The notes beneath the pieces were generated by a model. The model made no database searches. It was not told where the DNA came from and saw only the letters and a program-made list of their open reading frames with translations. The position numbers were made by a program, and so were the translations under genes. Of a stretch of 64,000 bases of DNA, positions 28,790 to 43,000 are shown piece by piece; the stretch's first letter is position 1; every line of letters begins with the position of its first letter. The DNA comes from Diploscapter coronatus (Eukaryota > Nematoda > Chromadorea > Rhabditida > Rhabditidae), in the NCBI GenBank assembly GCA_964036155.1, contig OZ038422.1:82979201-83043200 (forward strand), in the 5' to 3' direction.

Positions 28790-31536
28790 TTGGTAAATCA
28801 ATCAAAATCTCATACAAGGCCACTGAAATCATATTTTTTGTTGGTTGTTTTTTTATTATAAATGCAGGCTGATGAAGGCTGGTACAATTTTGGTCTATTG
28901 CGGTTAATTACGAGAAATGATTGAATAATCAGATGGAACATGGAACAGTTCTTCTGTGAAGCCTCCTGCATTTCACACACTTTTTTCTTTACCCTACTTT
29001 CCTCCCCCATTCTCTTTTCGAAAAATGGGTGTGGAATACAAAAGGCCCTTCTGTGATTAATCTGATTGTGAAATGATTTATTCAAATTTCTCCCGGAAGA
29101 ACACATTCTAGGGATTATGTAGTGAATGATGAATATGCGGGAAGATTGTACAAGCAGCGAAAGATCCTGTAAATCAGGAGAATTCATATATGGAAGAGTC
29201 AACTTTGCTAGTGATTCCATAAGGTTAATTGGAAAATGAGCAAAAGATGTTTATGAACGGTAAACGGAAGTTACTTTGTGGCAGTGTTGGAAATATCTAG
29301 AAGAAAACATAAGGAGAAAATTTTTTTTTTTTTTAAATACAGAATTTTGACAAGGAAACAATATAATGAAAATAATATATCAAAATTTATCACGATCAGG
29401 GAATATTAGAAGCTGAATTCTAGAAAAGCGAAAAGAGCGCTATATATGTAATCGATCTGTTCAATAAGTCACAAATTTTCTCTAGTTTTGCAAGCACTGT
29501 CCTACAGAGCCTCAAAGAAAGAGGAAAAACACTTCGATAGATCGTTTTTGTAAAAATCAGTTCTTGTAAACATCTTTGTTCTCTTCTTTGTCTAGTTGAA
29601 AGATTTGGCACGTTTGAATAAGAGAATACAGCATTGCAACGTGAGTCATGTAGCATTTAAATTTGAATAAATAAACGGAAAAATGTTATTGGCGATTGGC
29701 AGATTATTGACCAAAGAGGTTTTTCTTTCAATAGTTTGATAATTCGAAATTGAAAAATGATCTTTTATATTCCAGACCCAGTTCCTACACAATGAAAACG
29801 AATCTTATACAGAAAACGAGTATGGAAATCAAATTGGTCTAAAATACGGAAAGCCCTTCATTTTTGAGAAACTTTACCTTTTATAATTTATCCGATGAAT
29901 TTATTTCTGCATTTGACTTTGAATAATTTCAATTAACTTGTATCGGGTTTGTTTACAAAAATTTATAACTTGCAATTTCCACTTAACTCGGAAGCTCAAA
30001 TTTAGATCCTGCACATAATTTAGCAGATAATCTCCTTTTTATTATTCTGCAATCTCTTGAACTCTCAACTTATCGCCAGTGAATGGGCAAACAGGTTGCT
30101 TGCGACATGTAACTCGATAGGCTATGGATTGCCATCGCAATTTGCAGACGAAAGGGCGGTGAGGTGGGCAAATCCCTCACTCATAAGCGAGTTGCGAAGT
30201 CTATGATTTGATATTTGATTGAACTCCCGTTTGTTCCGCTTCTCTATGAACCACTTGGAGTTTCTTCGTCGTAAACAAGCCTAATTTCTCAATCAATCAA
30301 ACGAAGGAGAAAGAAGAAAAGACAATCGAACAGAGCGGAGCTGAGCCCGTCCGTTGGCCATGTGTTTTGATGAATTCTGGCAGAATTCAATGGATTCCGG
30401 GAATCGTGAAAGAGTCGAGTGAATCTGAGTTGGAATTGAAAATTGATAGATGAAACTAAAGACATCGAATAGTTAGGAAGATATTCTATTTCATAATCTG
30501 AAGTCTCCATTAAGCGTGCTCTGACTTCACTTTTAACTTTATCTCCACTCTACTCTTTCAGTCTAAAATTCCCGTGGTATTGATGTTGGTTTATGGAACT
30601 TGTTTTTCAAGAATGTAGTGAAGTTGAAATGAGCTGTGTTAGCCATTTTGGACATCCTTCATGCATATAGACATTCAATATTTTCAATATTTTTTAATTT
30701 TTAGAAATGTTAGAAAATATGCAATAAACTAAATGACATTTTTCTGTTGCTAACTTTTGCAACTTCACTATTTGATATAGCTGCTAATTCTCGGAAGGTG
30801 ATGGAATGTCTTGTGAGAATTGGAACGTTTGTCAATTTCTCCAATCTACCCGAACGATACCTCGCTCGGCTCTTTTGAGTGGCGCGGCACAACTATCCTC
30901 CAAACTATTTGTCTTAGTTTTCTCGAAACCTTTTGATTTTTCTGCGAAAGAATGGAGCAATGGCAGAATGGCAGTGCTACTCTCCTCTTGCTTCCCTTGG
31001 CCACTTGCGTCATGGGCCAACAACAGTCGAGGGTTTTCCCTCTTTGTCTTCAATTTTCTCGACTTTCTTTCATTTTTCACTCCGTTTTTCTATCGACATT
31101 CTAGCTTTCTGACCTCACAGAACTACTCGCACAGACGAATCTCTTCAAACTAGATAACAGAACTCTCGTAGAAACTTGTTATCTCAACAAATGTACAAAA
31201 ATCACGACGACTAACACGCAGATCGATTTTAATAATTTATTGAATTGAAAAATTGGATAATAATAGACAATTGAATAATTGCATAGGGGAAGTTGAATAA
31301 GACTTGAGAGAAGTTGCTGATGAAAGTACCAGACTTGCAGAGAAGTTATAGTTGAAACGCGCTTTGGATAGCGAAAATGTAAAGCTAATGACATTATGAT
31401 GATGATTATTATACGCTAATCAACATTGAAATCTGATATCTACGGCGCTACACGAAACCAGAAAAGCTGTTTCAACTGGAGCTTGAGATTTTTCTTGAAG
31501 TTTTCATAGAAGACTTGTAACGGATGACGACGATGT
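28790..31536. other. intergenic stretch
   Basis: This is 2.7 kb between two minus-strand genes: the 5' side of the ubiquitin-like gene and the 3' flank of arginine kinase. There are homopolymer T/A runs near 29323-29335. Open frames here have biased composition but no splice context. Nothing else was recognised. Confidence 0.5.
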
Positions 31537-34500
31537 TTACGCCTTCTTCTCGAGTTCGATGAGGTGCTTGATTCCGTCGTACATCTGCTTGACGCATTCT
31601 GAAATTCAGCATATTTTGGAGATGATATTTCAGTATTTCGAGACGAAATAACAGTTTGACTAGGACGAAAAACTTGATTCCTTATATTTACTTCGTTTTG
31701 ACATGTTAGAATTTCATTAGTAAGTTTTATTGGGAAATGACAATCTTACCGAATTCGGTGCATCCAAGACGAGCCTTGTTGGAGATGTCGTACACGCCGC
31801 CCTCGGAGTCAGAGTGTTCGCCTGAAAGTTTGGATAATTTTTAAGCTCAAGAAACTTTATATGCTTTAAGTTGTTTTTTTTTAGAAAGTTTAGCTATTTT
31901 TATCATCGCCCTAATCGGCACTGTTTATCTAAAGTCAATTAGCGAACTTTCCAAAACGGTTTTAACTTCTCTTTCGATCGAACTTACTGACCGTGAATGC
32001 CTCTGATCTGGAGCTTGAGGTCGTCGCAGATCTTCTTGAAGTCGGGCTTGGCCGAGATCTTGGGCAGACGGATGTGCACCGAGGCACGGACAGTGGTTCC
32101 TAAATAATTGAAAGTTAATCAATGCATATCGTTAATAGTTTTTACCCAAGTTGGATGGGCAGAAGGTCAGCCATCCGAGACGGTCATCGCGGGAGAATGG
32201 CACTTGCTTCTCGATGGTCTTCACTCCCTTGATCAGACGCTCCAGGACCTAAACCCATTCGTCATTGCATTATGTATGGACCGAGATTTGCCCGAATATC
32301 TAATGATTAATTTGGTTTCTCACGAGAAAGGTAGAAGAATAAAAATCTCTTCATCTTTCCGTTTAGTTAAGTCGCTTTTGGATGATTGATTCACTTACCT
32401 GTCCGACGTTGCCACCAGGCTGCATCGAGATGAGACGGAGGTGATCTTCCTCGTTCACCCAGACCAAGAAGGTCTTGGCTGAAATTATCTAGCTATATTT
32501 GAAGAAGTTCGGTTTACGATAATTTTTAGTGACTAAAGATGATCTCGTTTCTTTGAATCAATCAAATCTCTAGTAAGATGTCATCCTCAAAATTTGCCCG
32601 CTTACCGTTGTTGTGGAAGATACCACGTCCAACGGGCCAGTAGCGGCAAGCATTGGCGGCCTGCAGGAATCTGTCGCCTTCCTTGAAGAGGAAGTGATCT
32701 GAAATTACCCGTGATTGTAACGACTTGAATCGGGTCGAGCAAATTTGGAAGTCACACGACCCAAACGCCAAATTTCTTGTATCGCACGGATCGTTTTTAT
32801 CAGGTATGTTGGGAGTCCCGACAGCCTGGACTTTTATCCAAATTTTTCGACTCGATTTACTCATTGTTGATGAGCGATAAATTGAGAGAAAATAATTCAG
32901 GTACATTTTTGATACGCGGGAATTAGCATGTTATTTGCAGAAAATTTTATGATATTTCATAAACTTAAAAACGAGTTTGGCAACTACGCTGCGCTTGAAA
33001 AGTATACCGACACCTCATAATTGGGATTTTCTGGTATTAGTGAATGTTCTTAGGAAAGCTAGGGTACTTCTAAGGCGTGCATTTTAAAGTATCCTATTTC
33101 CAGTTTTTTTAATATTAAAATTTGTGTATCAATTATTTTATCTCAGTTAGTTAGTAATTAGAATACCGGCAATCAGCTGGTTCTGATCCTCCTTGCTCAT
33201 GCCAAGCTGAAAGAAAATACTAATTATTTCAAACTTTAAGTTATTTTAAATTATTATGTCAAATAAGATGATTCATTTTATTATTTTTTAAAATAAAATT
33301 GGTGATAGTTACATTGGACAATTTTTGTGAATCTCAGATCATGAAATAACGCGGTAATGACGTTAAAACAACTCACCAGAGGGTAGTATTTTCCCTTAAG
33401 ATCGGGATCCTCGAGGGTGTCGAAGACCTTTCTGATTTTTCCTTCCATATCCTTGTAGTTGGCCTCCGTAAGGCATGGGTTGAATGGATAACTGAAAAAT
33501 GAATCATTAGGTCAACTATGACGTCGTTCATGATTTAGGTTTTTTTTTTTAAATATCCAGTGACCCTTCAAAACTCTTACCAAAAGGAATTTTCCACTTT
33601 GGACCAAATTAAAACCCCTAATTAGCTTGATATTGTCCCCATAAATTTCTCGATATATAATTTTGCATAGTAAAATTTGATCATTTGCGTTCTTTAAGCT
33701 TACCCAGCAAGAGATCGGCCGCAGCGGATACGCGTGGAGTTGATGAACTTGCCTGAAATGATAGAAATATCATATTTTTGAGGATAAATATCGATAGCAG
33801 GGGTGTACGTAAACTTACGGAATTTACGTTACGCTTTTCACTTACGCACAATTGGAATGACCATTTACGTTTACGTTTTTATCTACGGAATCTCAAAATT
33901 CATTTACGTACACTCCTGATCGATAGGATTATATTCAGACATTCAATCAGAATCGCTACATTTCTAAATGTTGTAATAGTCCTTGAAAATGGACAATGAG
34001 GACATTTTATACGAGCACAAGATACCGTTAAACCTCGAATCAAGTCCGTGGTCTTCAATTAGGGTTTGCACGGTGTCTTGGTCAAACGTGATGCGTGAGT
34101 TGCTTACCCTCGGGGTCGAGGTCGACGAGCTGGGAGGTCTTTCCCTCTCCGAGGTCAGTCTGGGGCTGCTTCTGGTTGGGTCCGAATCCGTTGTGGTATT
34201 CCTGGATGACCGGGTCGAACAGAGGCTTGAACAGAGTGTACGACTCAGCATCAGGGGCATACAGACCGACGCCAGAGTCGAGGTTGGCAACACCTAAAAT
34301 AGATTCTTTATCATTTGATTTGTCACGCAAATATTTCTTCGTATATTAAATTTTTCAGTTTAATTGATCTTGTTCTAATACCACCCTGTGACATTTCGTT
34401 CTTTCTAAATTTTCATCAGACGATGAAATTGAAGAAAAGATGTGACTTGTCAAATTAGCTATAACAAATAGCTCTAGTGATGTACCGGATTGGATGACGT

Positions 34501-36531
34501 CCAGGAGAGTGGCTCCGAGCTTGGTCTTCTTGGCCTTGAGCTCGTCAACCACCTGCTTGCTCAGGTGCTTCTTGAGCAGAGAGTGACAGTCATTGGCACC
34601 CTAAGAAAATAATAATAATAATCGATATAATTAAATTATAAATTCTGTTTATTTTTTTCTAATATTTTATTTCACATCTGGTTATTGAATTTTATTAGAT
34701 TTCGTTATATGCGTGGCGATCTGCAATTTTGATGTTTTATTGTTTCGGCCTCGCCATTTCGCGGTTCTGCTCCCTACATTCAGGCATTCATCGTTCCGCG
34801 AGAAGGGACAATTTACGGGCAATTTCGCTCGGCTCTAACTCGACTCAAAGCGAGTGAATGCGGCAATAAGCAAGTAGAAATGCAGAATGCAGTTATCGAG
34901 AAGGAAATGCTCATAACGCGCGAAACGAGAGAAAGTGAAGTGTGACATTTTTGCACTTCCATGAAGGATTATGAAAACGCAATCTGGGTGTTACAGCTTA
35001 TCAAGACGATGAAATAGAATTGGCGAAGAAAACTGCGAGATTTCTTTCCTGCTCTGTTCTATATTATTTCGCATGCTTTGCAATCCCCAATAGCCATGAT
35101 AATTAGGAAATGGAGGTACTGCGAATTTAGAAATATGTGGAGAGATAAGGCGATAAGCGGATTGAGTTCGCATTAGGGAAGTGAGATGAGAACGTCTCAA
35201 GGGGAGTTGGGGGAGTTCCCCTCTCTTCTAAGCTTTTCCCCTGCCATGTTTGGCAGCAAAGCAAATGGACGGCCAAAGGCCAGCAGCCAGTCATTGGCTC
35301 TGACAATCGATAGCTCTGCCAGAAAGCCGAAACGCATTGCTTGAAAGGAGAAGAAAATTGGCAGGGAAGGAAAATCTAATATTTCAGATAATAAAATAAG
35401 AAAAGGGGAAATTCTGTTCGAAAATCCTACTGAAATAAAATTTTGGCATTTTTGTTTACTTGAAAATATCCACAAAATTCATTATTCAATTTGACATCTT
35501 TCTCCTCGAAATTATTTTCGGCCATATTCATCGCTCTTTGTAAATCTTTTACTAAAATATTGAACGTTTTACCCTCGTAGAAATTTCTCGAATGTCCGAA
35601 ATTTAAAACTTTGTTGCGATATTTTCACGAGTCGATTTGTCAAATGGTGTATTCTCGTTTGTAGCCCCGGCCACTAGAAATTCGTAAATGAAATGGAACG
35701 CGGCTGTCAATAAGAGGAGCAGAGGAAGAAGAGGCACGAAGGAATTCGAAATGAAGTTAGCCGACAACAGAAACGACAGAAACATAACAAGGAGAACATC
35801 GACAAACTTACGCGCTCTTACGCTAGGAAAGGCTCAAAACAAGGCGCAGAGTAAATATTTAAAAAGAGCTTTGAGAGTGAAGACTCTCGTTTGGCAATCG
35901 GACGAGTCTATGTAAGAGCGGAAGGTCAGGCCATCTTGGCTATTGCGTCAACAATCAAAATCAAAGACAAAATTGCGCATTGTCTCATTATGAAAGTTTC
36001 TTTAGTAAATGGCCATTTTTGTGAGTCAGTATGCCAAAGAACTCTCAATTCAAAAGTTTTTTTTTTTTTTTTTTTTAGCTTTTCCTTTTCTATTTTCATT
36101 CGAATCGCCGCAGCTGTGAAAATACTGGGGCAATTTAGGAGGGAATATTATGAAAAACAATTGCATCATCAATAAAATGTTCAAAAATCGATGAATTTGG
36201 ATCGTTATAGAATTCAGTCTTTGAAAGTAAAATGTAAATTATCTAACCTGGAGTTTGGCATAGCCATCCTCGATTTTCTCTGAAAATATTCGAATAATCG
36301 TTGGATATCAATCGGGGCCGGGCGGAATTCCGAAAAGCAAAATTTCGAATTCCACCCGGTCCTGGTATCAATGCATAAATGACGGTAATTCGAAAATGAC
36401 CGCAACTATCTTTACCTAATTTTAAATTTGGCCCTACTATCTAAAGAAAGATTAATTTAGGCCCTTTTCCGATTTACCATTATCATAAGTAGCAAAAAGC
36501 GAATCTTACTGATAGTCTCAGCGTCAGCCAT
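31537..36531 (-). CDS. argk: arginine kinase (ATP:guanido phosphotransferase)
   Basis: Thirteen exons in gene order: 36531-36510, 36279-36248, 34600-34486, 34293-34108, 33752-33704, 33491-33377, 33206-33167, 32698-32606, 32478-32399, 32248-32146, 32099-31992, 31821-31750, 31598-31537. All phases close, giving 358 aa, the normal monomer length. Seen: an N-terminal all-alpha domain ([25 protein letters not shown]), [15 protein letters not shown], phosphagen-binding [30 protein letters not shown], the guanido kinase signature with reactive Cys ([11 protein letters not shown]), [12 protein letters not shown], the [14 protein letters not shown] loop and [10 protein letters not shown]. The enzyme reversibly transfers phosphate from ATP to arginine to buffer energy, mostly in cytosol of muscle and neurons. 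It starts MADAETI like the nematode enzymes. Two MITEs sit in introns. Confidence 0.97.
33798..33918. mobile_element. hAT-like MITE, 121 bp
   Basis: Inverted termini CAGGGGTGTACGTAAA and TTTACGTACACTCCTG are flanked by the perfect 8-bp repeat ATCGATAG (33790-33797 and 33919-33926). The interior is full of TTACG/CGTAA repeats. It is inserted in arginine kinase intron 4, between exons 34293-34108 and 33752-33704. Confidence 0.85.
36313..36364. mobile_element. hairpin micro-MITE, 52 bp
   Basis: CGGGGCCGGGCGGAATTC and GAATTCCACCCGGTCCTG are imperfect inverted ends with only about 16 bp between them. Flanks ATATCAAT and GTATCAAT match at 7 of 8 bases, suggesting a hAT-type target duplication. It lies in the first intron of arginine kinase. 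Confidence 0.65.
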
Positions 36532-39500
36532 TGGAGTATCCGATTCAGCGACCTCGACAGTTGCCGACTCACCGATGCAGCGAATGCAATGAAGTGAACT
36601 TGGCGGGTAAGAAGCTCGAAGCATCGCTCCTCCCCTTTCTATTCGCACAGCCGCAACGCAACCGCACGCACACGATCGCCACGCCCCTCTGCAAAAGAGT
36701 AAAATAAAACATCCCAAACCGAGAGAGCACAGACAAACAGAGCAATGCAGCACAAAGATATCAGTTACTCCAGGAAAGTAGAAAAATGAACAAAGAGTGA
36801 AGCAGCGGCAAGAAATGTTCAAGTGGATATGGAATTGCGGGAAAAAACAAAAGTGATAAGCTAAAGATTTTTTTACATAACCTATGAAACGATAATAAAT
36901 TCATCATTATCATAACACAATTCTCAGGCCTGATTAACAACATTATGGCTAGACATTTTGATAATCTTTGGGATTTTTGTCGCTTTAACTATGCTTTTCG
37001 TTATCGCTTATTTATTTCTCTCGAGTCAATACGCAGTAATTCAGTAGTTCAGCTTTGCAGATTCATTGGAGCGTTTGGTGAATTATAGAGGATTTGAGAG
37101 ATTGAAACAAAACAGATTGAAGATGCGCAAATAAATGCCAATGGATATGAAATGAGAATGGCATTGCAGGGGGATTGCAGAAATGACTGCGATAAGCATC
37201 GAAAGCGCAAAGAATACATACGCAGACAAATAGTCTGAGGATTTAATTTTATTCTTATCAGTGATAAAATTAAAATTAATATCTTATAATTTCTTTCAAA
37301 ATTTCCATAATCCCATCTCATCCATAAGTCATGCTGAAAAGGTTTAGAAGATTTTCTTGTCAATTTCAAAATACTTGACTCGTTTTCTCAAATCGATATT
37401 ACTATTATGTGTTTCCCATTTTCGATGTTTTGCCAAAATGTCAAAAATATAGTCGATCAAAATGTGTGTCGCAGGTCGCTGTGCCATTTTTGCCATTTAT
37501 GTCTTGTGCTATGATGAAAATTGACCATTCCTTGATCCCTCTCCTTGTGTATTTATGAATGAAGGCACATTGCGTGCAAATTAGAGAATATTCTAGGGTA
37601 TGATGGTGTTATGCTGTGGTATTATTCATTCGTTCTCGCTAAATCTTGCCGATATTTTTGTCTGCTCGAATGCATGACACATAATTTGTATCCTAACATA
37701 TCTTCACATATATTTGTCAGCTTCGCAAAAAGAAAGATAAAATCGTGGGAAAATGTTGCACAAATTCTCAGCTGCAAATTTAATAATTATCAATTGCGAA
37801 ATGAGCAAAGACTAACAAACAACTGCTTTAACAGTACAAAACAATAACTCAATTGGATATTGTCGATGAGATATGTAAAGACAGGTAATTTAATCTGTCG
37901 GCGATTTCTTGCTATATTGTTAGGGAACTCTATGGCTGATTATTCAAATCATGTCCTCATATATTTGAAAATTTGTTCAAGTTGCTGGATTTCTTTCGCC
38001 ACTTTTTGTGCTTTTATCAAGTTGAAAGATTTTCTCAAGTGAACAACTCTATCATGGATCATTTATCGATCATTATTCCCAACGCGTTTTTGTGTTTCGG
38101 ACCGCGCTTCTCGTGAGTTTTGCCGAAACTCTCCACAAATTTCTCCAACAGGAAGCAGAACGAAGTGAAAGAGAAGAAGAAGGGGAAAGGAGAAGGACAT
38201 TTGGCCCCGAGCTATTACACTGCTCAGTGCTCACAACGTGCAGTCCGCCTGAAGACTGAGGCAACGAAGCCTGACCCTTGAAGAATGAGGCTGAGAAATC
38301 AGAGATTATGAGAAATGAAGAGAAGGAATAGAAGCAAAGAGGTTCGAAGGAATGGATACTGAACAACTGTCCCCCACTGCCATTCGAGAAAGACGAAAAA
38401 TGAGGATAGAGAACGGCAGTCCTGCTAAAGAAACACAGAAAAAAGTGCGTGCAACGAGAGAGCCCTTCTCTTTTTCATGGTTGATTTTTTCTTCGTTTTT
38501 CCCAACTTCTGCTCTCGTGTCGTGTCGTTCGAGGCAAACCTCTATCTCATCGCAGACAATTTAGCAATGGCAAAACCTCACAAACAACCCGACCCCCCTT
38601 GCCCGATAGCACACGAGCATACTGACAAGCAGCCCAAAAAAATACAAACGGGATTTTGAGGGACACTCATTTTTAAAGAAATATGAAAAATAAGAAAATC
38701 CTCACAGACGCAAAATGACAAATGGTCCACAAAAATCTGAATTAGCCATTGATCTTCACCATAAACTAGCTATATAATTTTCTTTTTATTTAGCCTTTTT
38801 GTGCGCCATACATAATATTGCCTTTGAGATATTTCCCGATTTGTCAAAAAACAACTTGAAAAATGAAATAAACACGAAAAGTTGAACTTCCAGTGATAAA
38901 TTATGGAAAGCGACGAAGATTCGAAGTTTATGAAGATTCACATCTGACCAAATTCGAAATTCTCGCACCATGAATGGAGAAATTATGTGGGAGGGGCGAG
39001 ATTTAAGCCGAAAGAAAATGGGAAATGAAGAGACTTAGGCAATCAGGCAGAAATCGTCTCTGAGGCAAGAAGACTGTGAGAGACGTTGATTACCCTGGCA
39101 ACCATCTGATAACTTGTCATTATCATTTGCATCTCACAGCTTATCTTGGAAGTTATTTTAACTTGTAAATAAAAGCGCGAAAATAAGTTGTGAAACCATA
39201 AAAATTTCAACAGCAAAAAAACTCTACGATTTATAGCTAATTTAGAATGCTCAACTTTAGTCGGGAATAAAAGCTAAAATTCCTTGGTTCTCTTGCCAAT
39301 AATGAAAGCTTTTCGTGCAAAACTCATAGCTAAATGATAAATTAATGAAAAAATGAAATTCAATGACAGCCTAAAGTTGAAAGGTTATATATTGCAAAAT
39401 TGAATTATTTGCCTCGTGTATGGCTTATTACTGCATAATTTCCGTAATATTCAATTGGAAATATTTTTCCTCAGAAGAAATAACTCAACATTTATTTTAC

Positions 39501-40074
39501 AAATGAATACAACATTGTGCAATAATCATTATCTAATAGCACATGACCAAATTGAACACAAAATGAGACTAACAAATCATTAATCATTGCTTACAATTAT
39601 CTAATCAATAATAATCAATAACAATCAATAATGTGAAAATATCATGATGATTCGGCATCAAATATATACGATATTAAACGAAGAAACTCAATCAAGAAAG
39701 AAACACGAAAATACAAGTGCTCTACCCATGATGTGAACGCATATCAAGGCAAATCGAGAACATTCAAACCGTCTGTCAATATCATTTGGAAGACTGATTT
39801 TGAAGTTGAGTTATTTCAGGAGAAAACAAGGGAATTGTATTCTAGCCAATCAACTTTTGTATGATTTGTATTGTATCAGTAAGTTTTCTCGGATTATGAT
39901 AGGTGATGATAAGTATCGTGAATTAATGAAAATGGCAGAAATAAAATTGCTTGAATCCTTTACGGCATCACGAAATGAAAAAAATCATGACTCTATAATA
40001 TTAGAACGGGATATACTTAATTCAGCGAAATAGTGCTATGATGCCACAAAGAATCCAATTTGTCCAAAAATGAA
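36532..40074. other. intergenic stretch upstream of arginine kinase
   Basis: This is 3.5 kb between the arginine kinase start and the end of the next minus-strand gene. The first 200 bp are GC-richer, with CGCACACGATCGCCACGCCC near 36667, and are likely promoter or 5' UTR. No coding exon with splice context was found; the 39.2-39.8 kb part is very AT-rich. Confidence 0.5.
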
Positions 40075-43000
40075 TTAGTCAACATAGATCACGTTATTCG
40101 ATCCACCCAGTCCGTTCGGGATGGACGAATAGTTGGCAGAGGTCTGCCACTTGCCGTTGATCATGAAGCGGAATTCGTGTCTGAATTTTCGAAGTTTAAA
40201 AAATGCCGAAGGCTCATTTTCCTTGCCTCCCTTTCGGCAGGTCAACATTAACGACCCATTTGTTGGAATTAGGGGCGCGTTCCATCTTCAGGGCTGCTTG
40301 CCAGTTCAGGAAGGATCCCTTCAATTTGGATGCTAATATCAGATTTACAGAGGAAGGGAAAATAATTAACGATCTAATTGTTAGACCACTTTGTATTCTC
40401 TATGACAAAGAATGATTTGCAACATGGTTTCTACATATATATCAATCCTGTTTCGAAATAAATTCTAATATTTTCTAAATTGGAAATTGAAATTTTTTTT
40501 TCGGATATAGAACCTCCACATCGCTCCTCTTACGTATTTGTTTCAAATTTCGAAGTGAATTGTTTACCAAAATCAAGACTTCATCAGAGTCGGACTCGAT
40601 TTCGATGGGAGTTTTGCGAGTGACTCCGACCGCCGGCGCGAACGAACCCATCGGAGGAGCAGTGACGTAGGGCAGGTTGAGGGAGCCTGTGATGGGCGTC
40701 GAGAAGAATGACTGGATCAGAGGAAAGGCCGACTGCCTGAAAAACACTCAAATGAATGTGTGATTGTAGGTTGCAATCATTAATTATCATAATCATTAGT
40801 GACACAGATGTTATCATTCTTGTTTTCCACATATCGTAGTTGCTATAGAGATTTTAAATCACATAATTTCTCAAAGATGACGTTTGAAAGTTCAAACCAT
40901 AACTGTAAAAAAGGATCAGAAAAGTATAGAATTCCGAATAACTTCTATCGGCTGTTACCATTTGACGGAATATGCAATATGAAGTGATTTTTATCAAACA
41001 ATACAATGCATTTCTTTAAAAATGGGAAACATTCTATCATTCGCCAGGAAACCGCTCGGTTTTTGCACATTCCATCAAAATTCCAATTGAAATAGCTCTT
41101 TTTATCAAATTAGACAAATTTTTCGAGTTTCAAATGTATACCCTTGAGCCAACTGCCATTGGGAGTTGAAGGGTGGTCGAGTGACGGTGAAGTTTGAAGG
41201 TGCGTCAACTCGAGGTGATCTGAAAAATGTTCAAAGATATTTCCATGAAATTAAAAACAACAATTTCGGTGACAGCAGTCGTTTTGTTCAAATCTTTGCA
41301 CTCGTTATGTTAGACAACTTGGAAAGGAAAGGAATCTCAGACTTCAGCAAAATAAGTGAGGAAGCCAAATTCATTGTCAGAAGGAAAGATGTTTTGTAAA
41401 GGAAACTCGACAACTCAATACTCTCTTCCTAATTCGACTAGGAGACAGAGACGCTTACCTTAACTCTTTGATCAATCTAATCAAACAAAACATTATTTTA
41501 CTATTCATAGTTTGGTTTAATGAGGAAAATTGGAAGATACCGCTTCCGAAAGTTTGAACAAGGCGAGTTTATGTGATCTGTTGGAAAATTGAGCTAAATT
41601 TTCCCATATCAATTTTATATTAAAATAAAAATTAATACGTTTCGTTAAGTAATGAGTGGAACTGATCGAATTTTTCATGGCCATAAAACTATTTTGAACA
41701 ATGATGTCAAACTTTCGGAATCCTTGTTATTCAACTTAGTCTTTACTTACTCGTCGTTCAAGTTCTGAATCTTTGCATTCGCAGTTTCGACCAAGAATCG
41801 CTGATGGGCGACTGCAGCCTCAAGCTCACCGATTCTAAAATCATTCGATTTTTGAGCGATCTTCGAATTTATAATTTCCAGTCTGACTTCCATTTAGCGT
41901 CATTCCACCATTGGCCCAATTCGCCGGCTCTCCACTCCAATTTGCTCTTGGAATCCAGCAAATCTTGAATTCTTCGGTCTTTCTCCGCCAAAAGTTGAGC
42001 ATTGCCTGTCTCGCTCACTTGGGCTCTAAAATTCATTTTTTGCAAGTTTAAACTTTATCTTAATTTATTAAGTTATAAAAGTTTCGAATCTCTGGTGAGA
42101 TATCGTATCAAAGATAAAAAAAAAGTGTCTTCAAATTGTAATAACTGAGTCGTCGAACCTGAGCTGGTCAACAATTCCCTTCAAGTTGGCATTCTCCTGC
42201 TCCAATTTGCCGGCCCTTTCATTTGCATGCCTAAAATGATTTTCACTGGTTGATCTTCAAGCGACGAATTCCAACCAATGATTCTCACTGATCTTTTCTC
42301 TGTCAGATTCACAGGCTCGCAGCGAAGCATTCGCCAGATTCAATTTCACTTCCAATGAGCGGATCTAAAGATTACAGAAAATCATTTCAATTTCTGTATC
42401 GTGATAAACCAATTGCGATTTGCCAGCATCTTCACTCTCAGATGTGGTTCGGCTGCGAGGCTTTCTTCCAGATGGATCACTGCTCAATTGGGTTTCCAAA
42501 TAGGCAACTCTAAAATTGACCATCGTTAACCCATATTCTAATGTAACTTCAATGATAGGATGAAAAGAATTGCGTTTCTATTTCACCTCATTCATTGTAA
42601 GATGGAAAGAACTAACTTCTCTCTGGACTGTTTCAAGTATTCCTGATGCTCCTGTAGTTGACCGTCATTTTCCTTCTTCTTCTTTTCCAACTCCTCCAAT
42701 TTAGATCTCAGATCTTCGATGATCGAGTGCAGATTACTGCAAACATGTGGATGTTCTATTTTCGACGCAATTATTCGTTATTCATACTTTATTTCCTCAT
42801 CCTTGTTGTCGGTGGAATCGTGAGATGATTTCATTTCCTCCAGAGTATTCTGCACTTTTTTCAATTCTGCCTTCGTTGCTTCACTAAAATCGTCACAATT
42901 ATAACTTTTTCATCAAATTTCCATCAGTTTACTGAGCCTCGCGTTCCTTGACCAAATCAATCGAGAACTTCTCGCTGCGTTTCTTTTCACTTCGAATTCT

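Noticed and set aside
32108..32389. Plus-strand open frame across an arginine kinase exon
   Set aside because: It is the complement of the exon coding [15 protein letters not shown] and continues only by chance into the intron.
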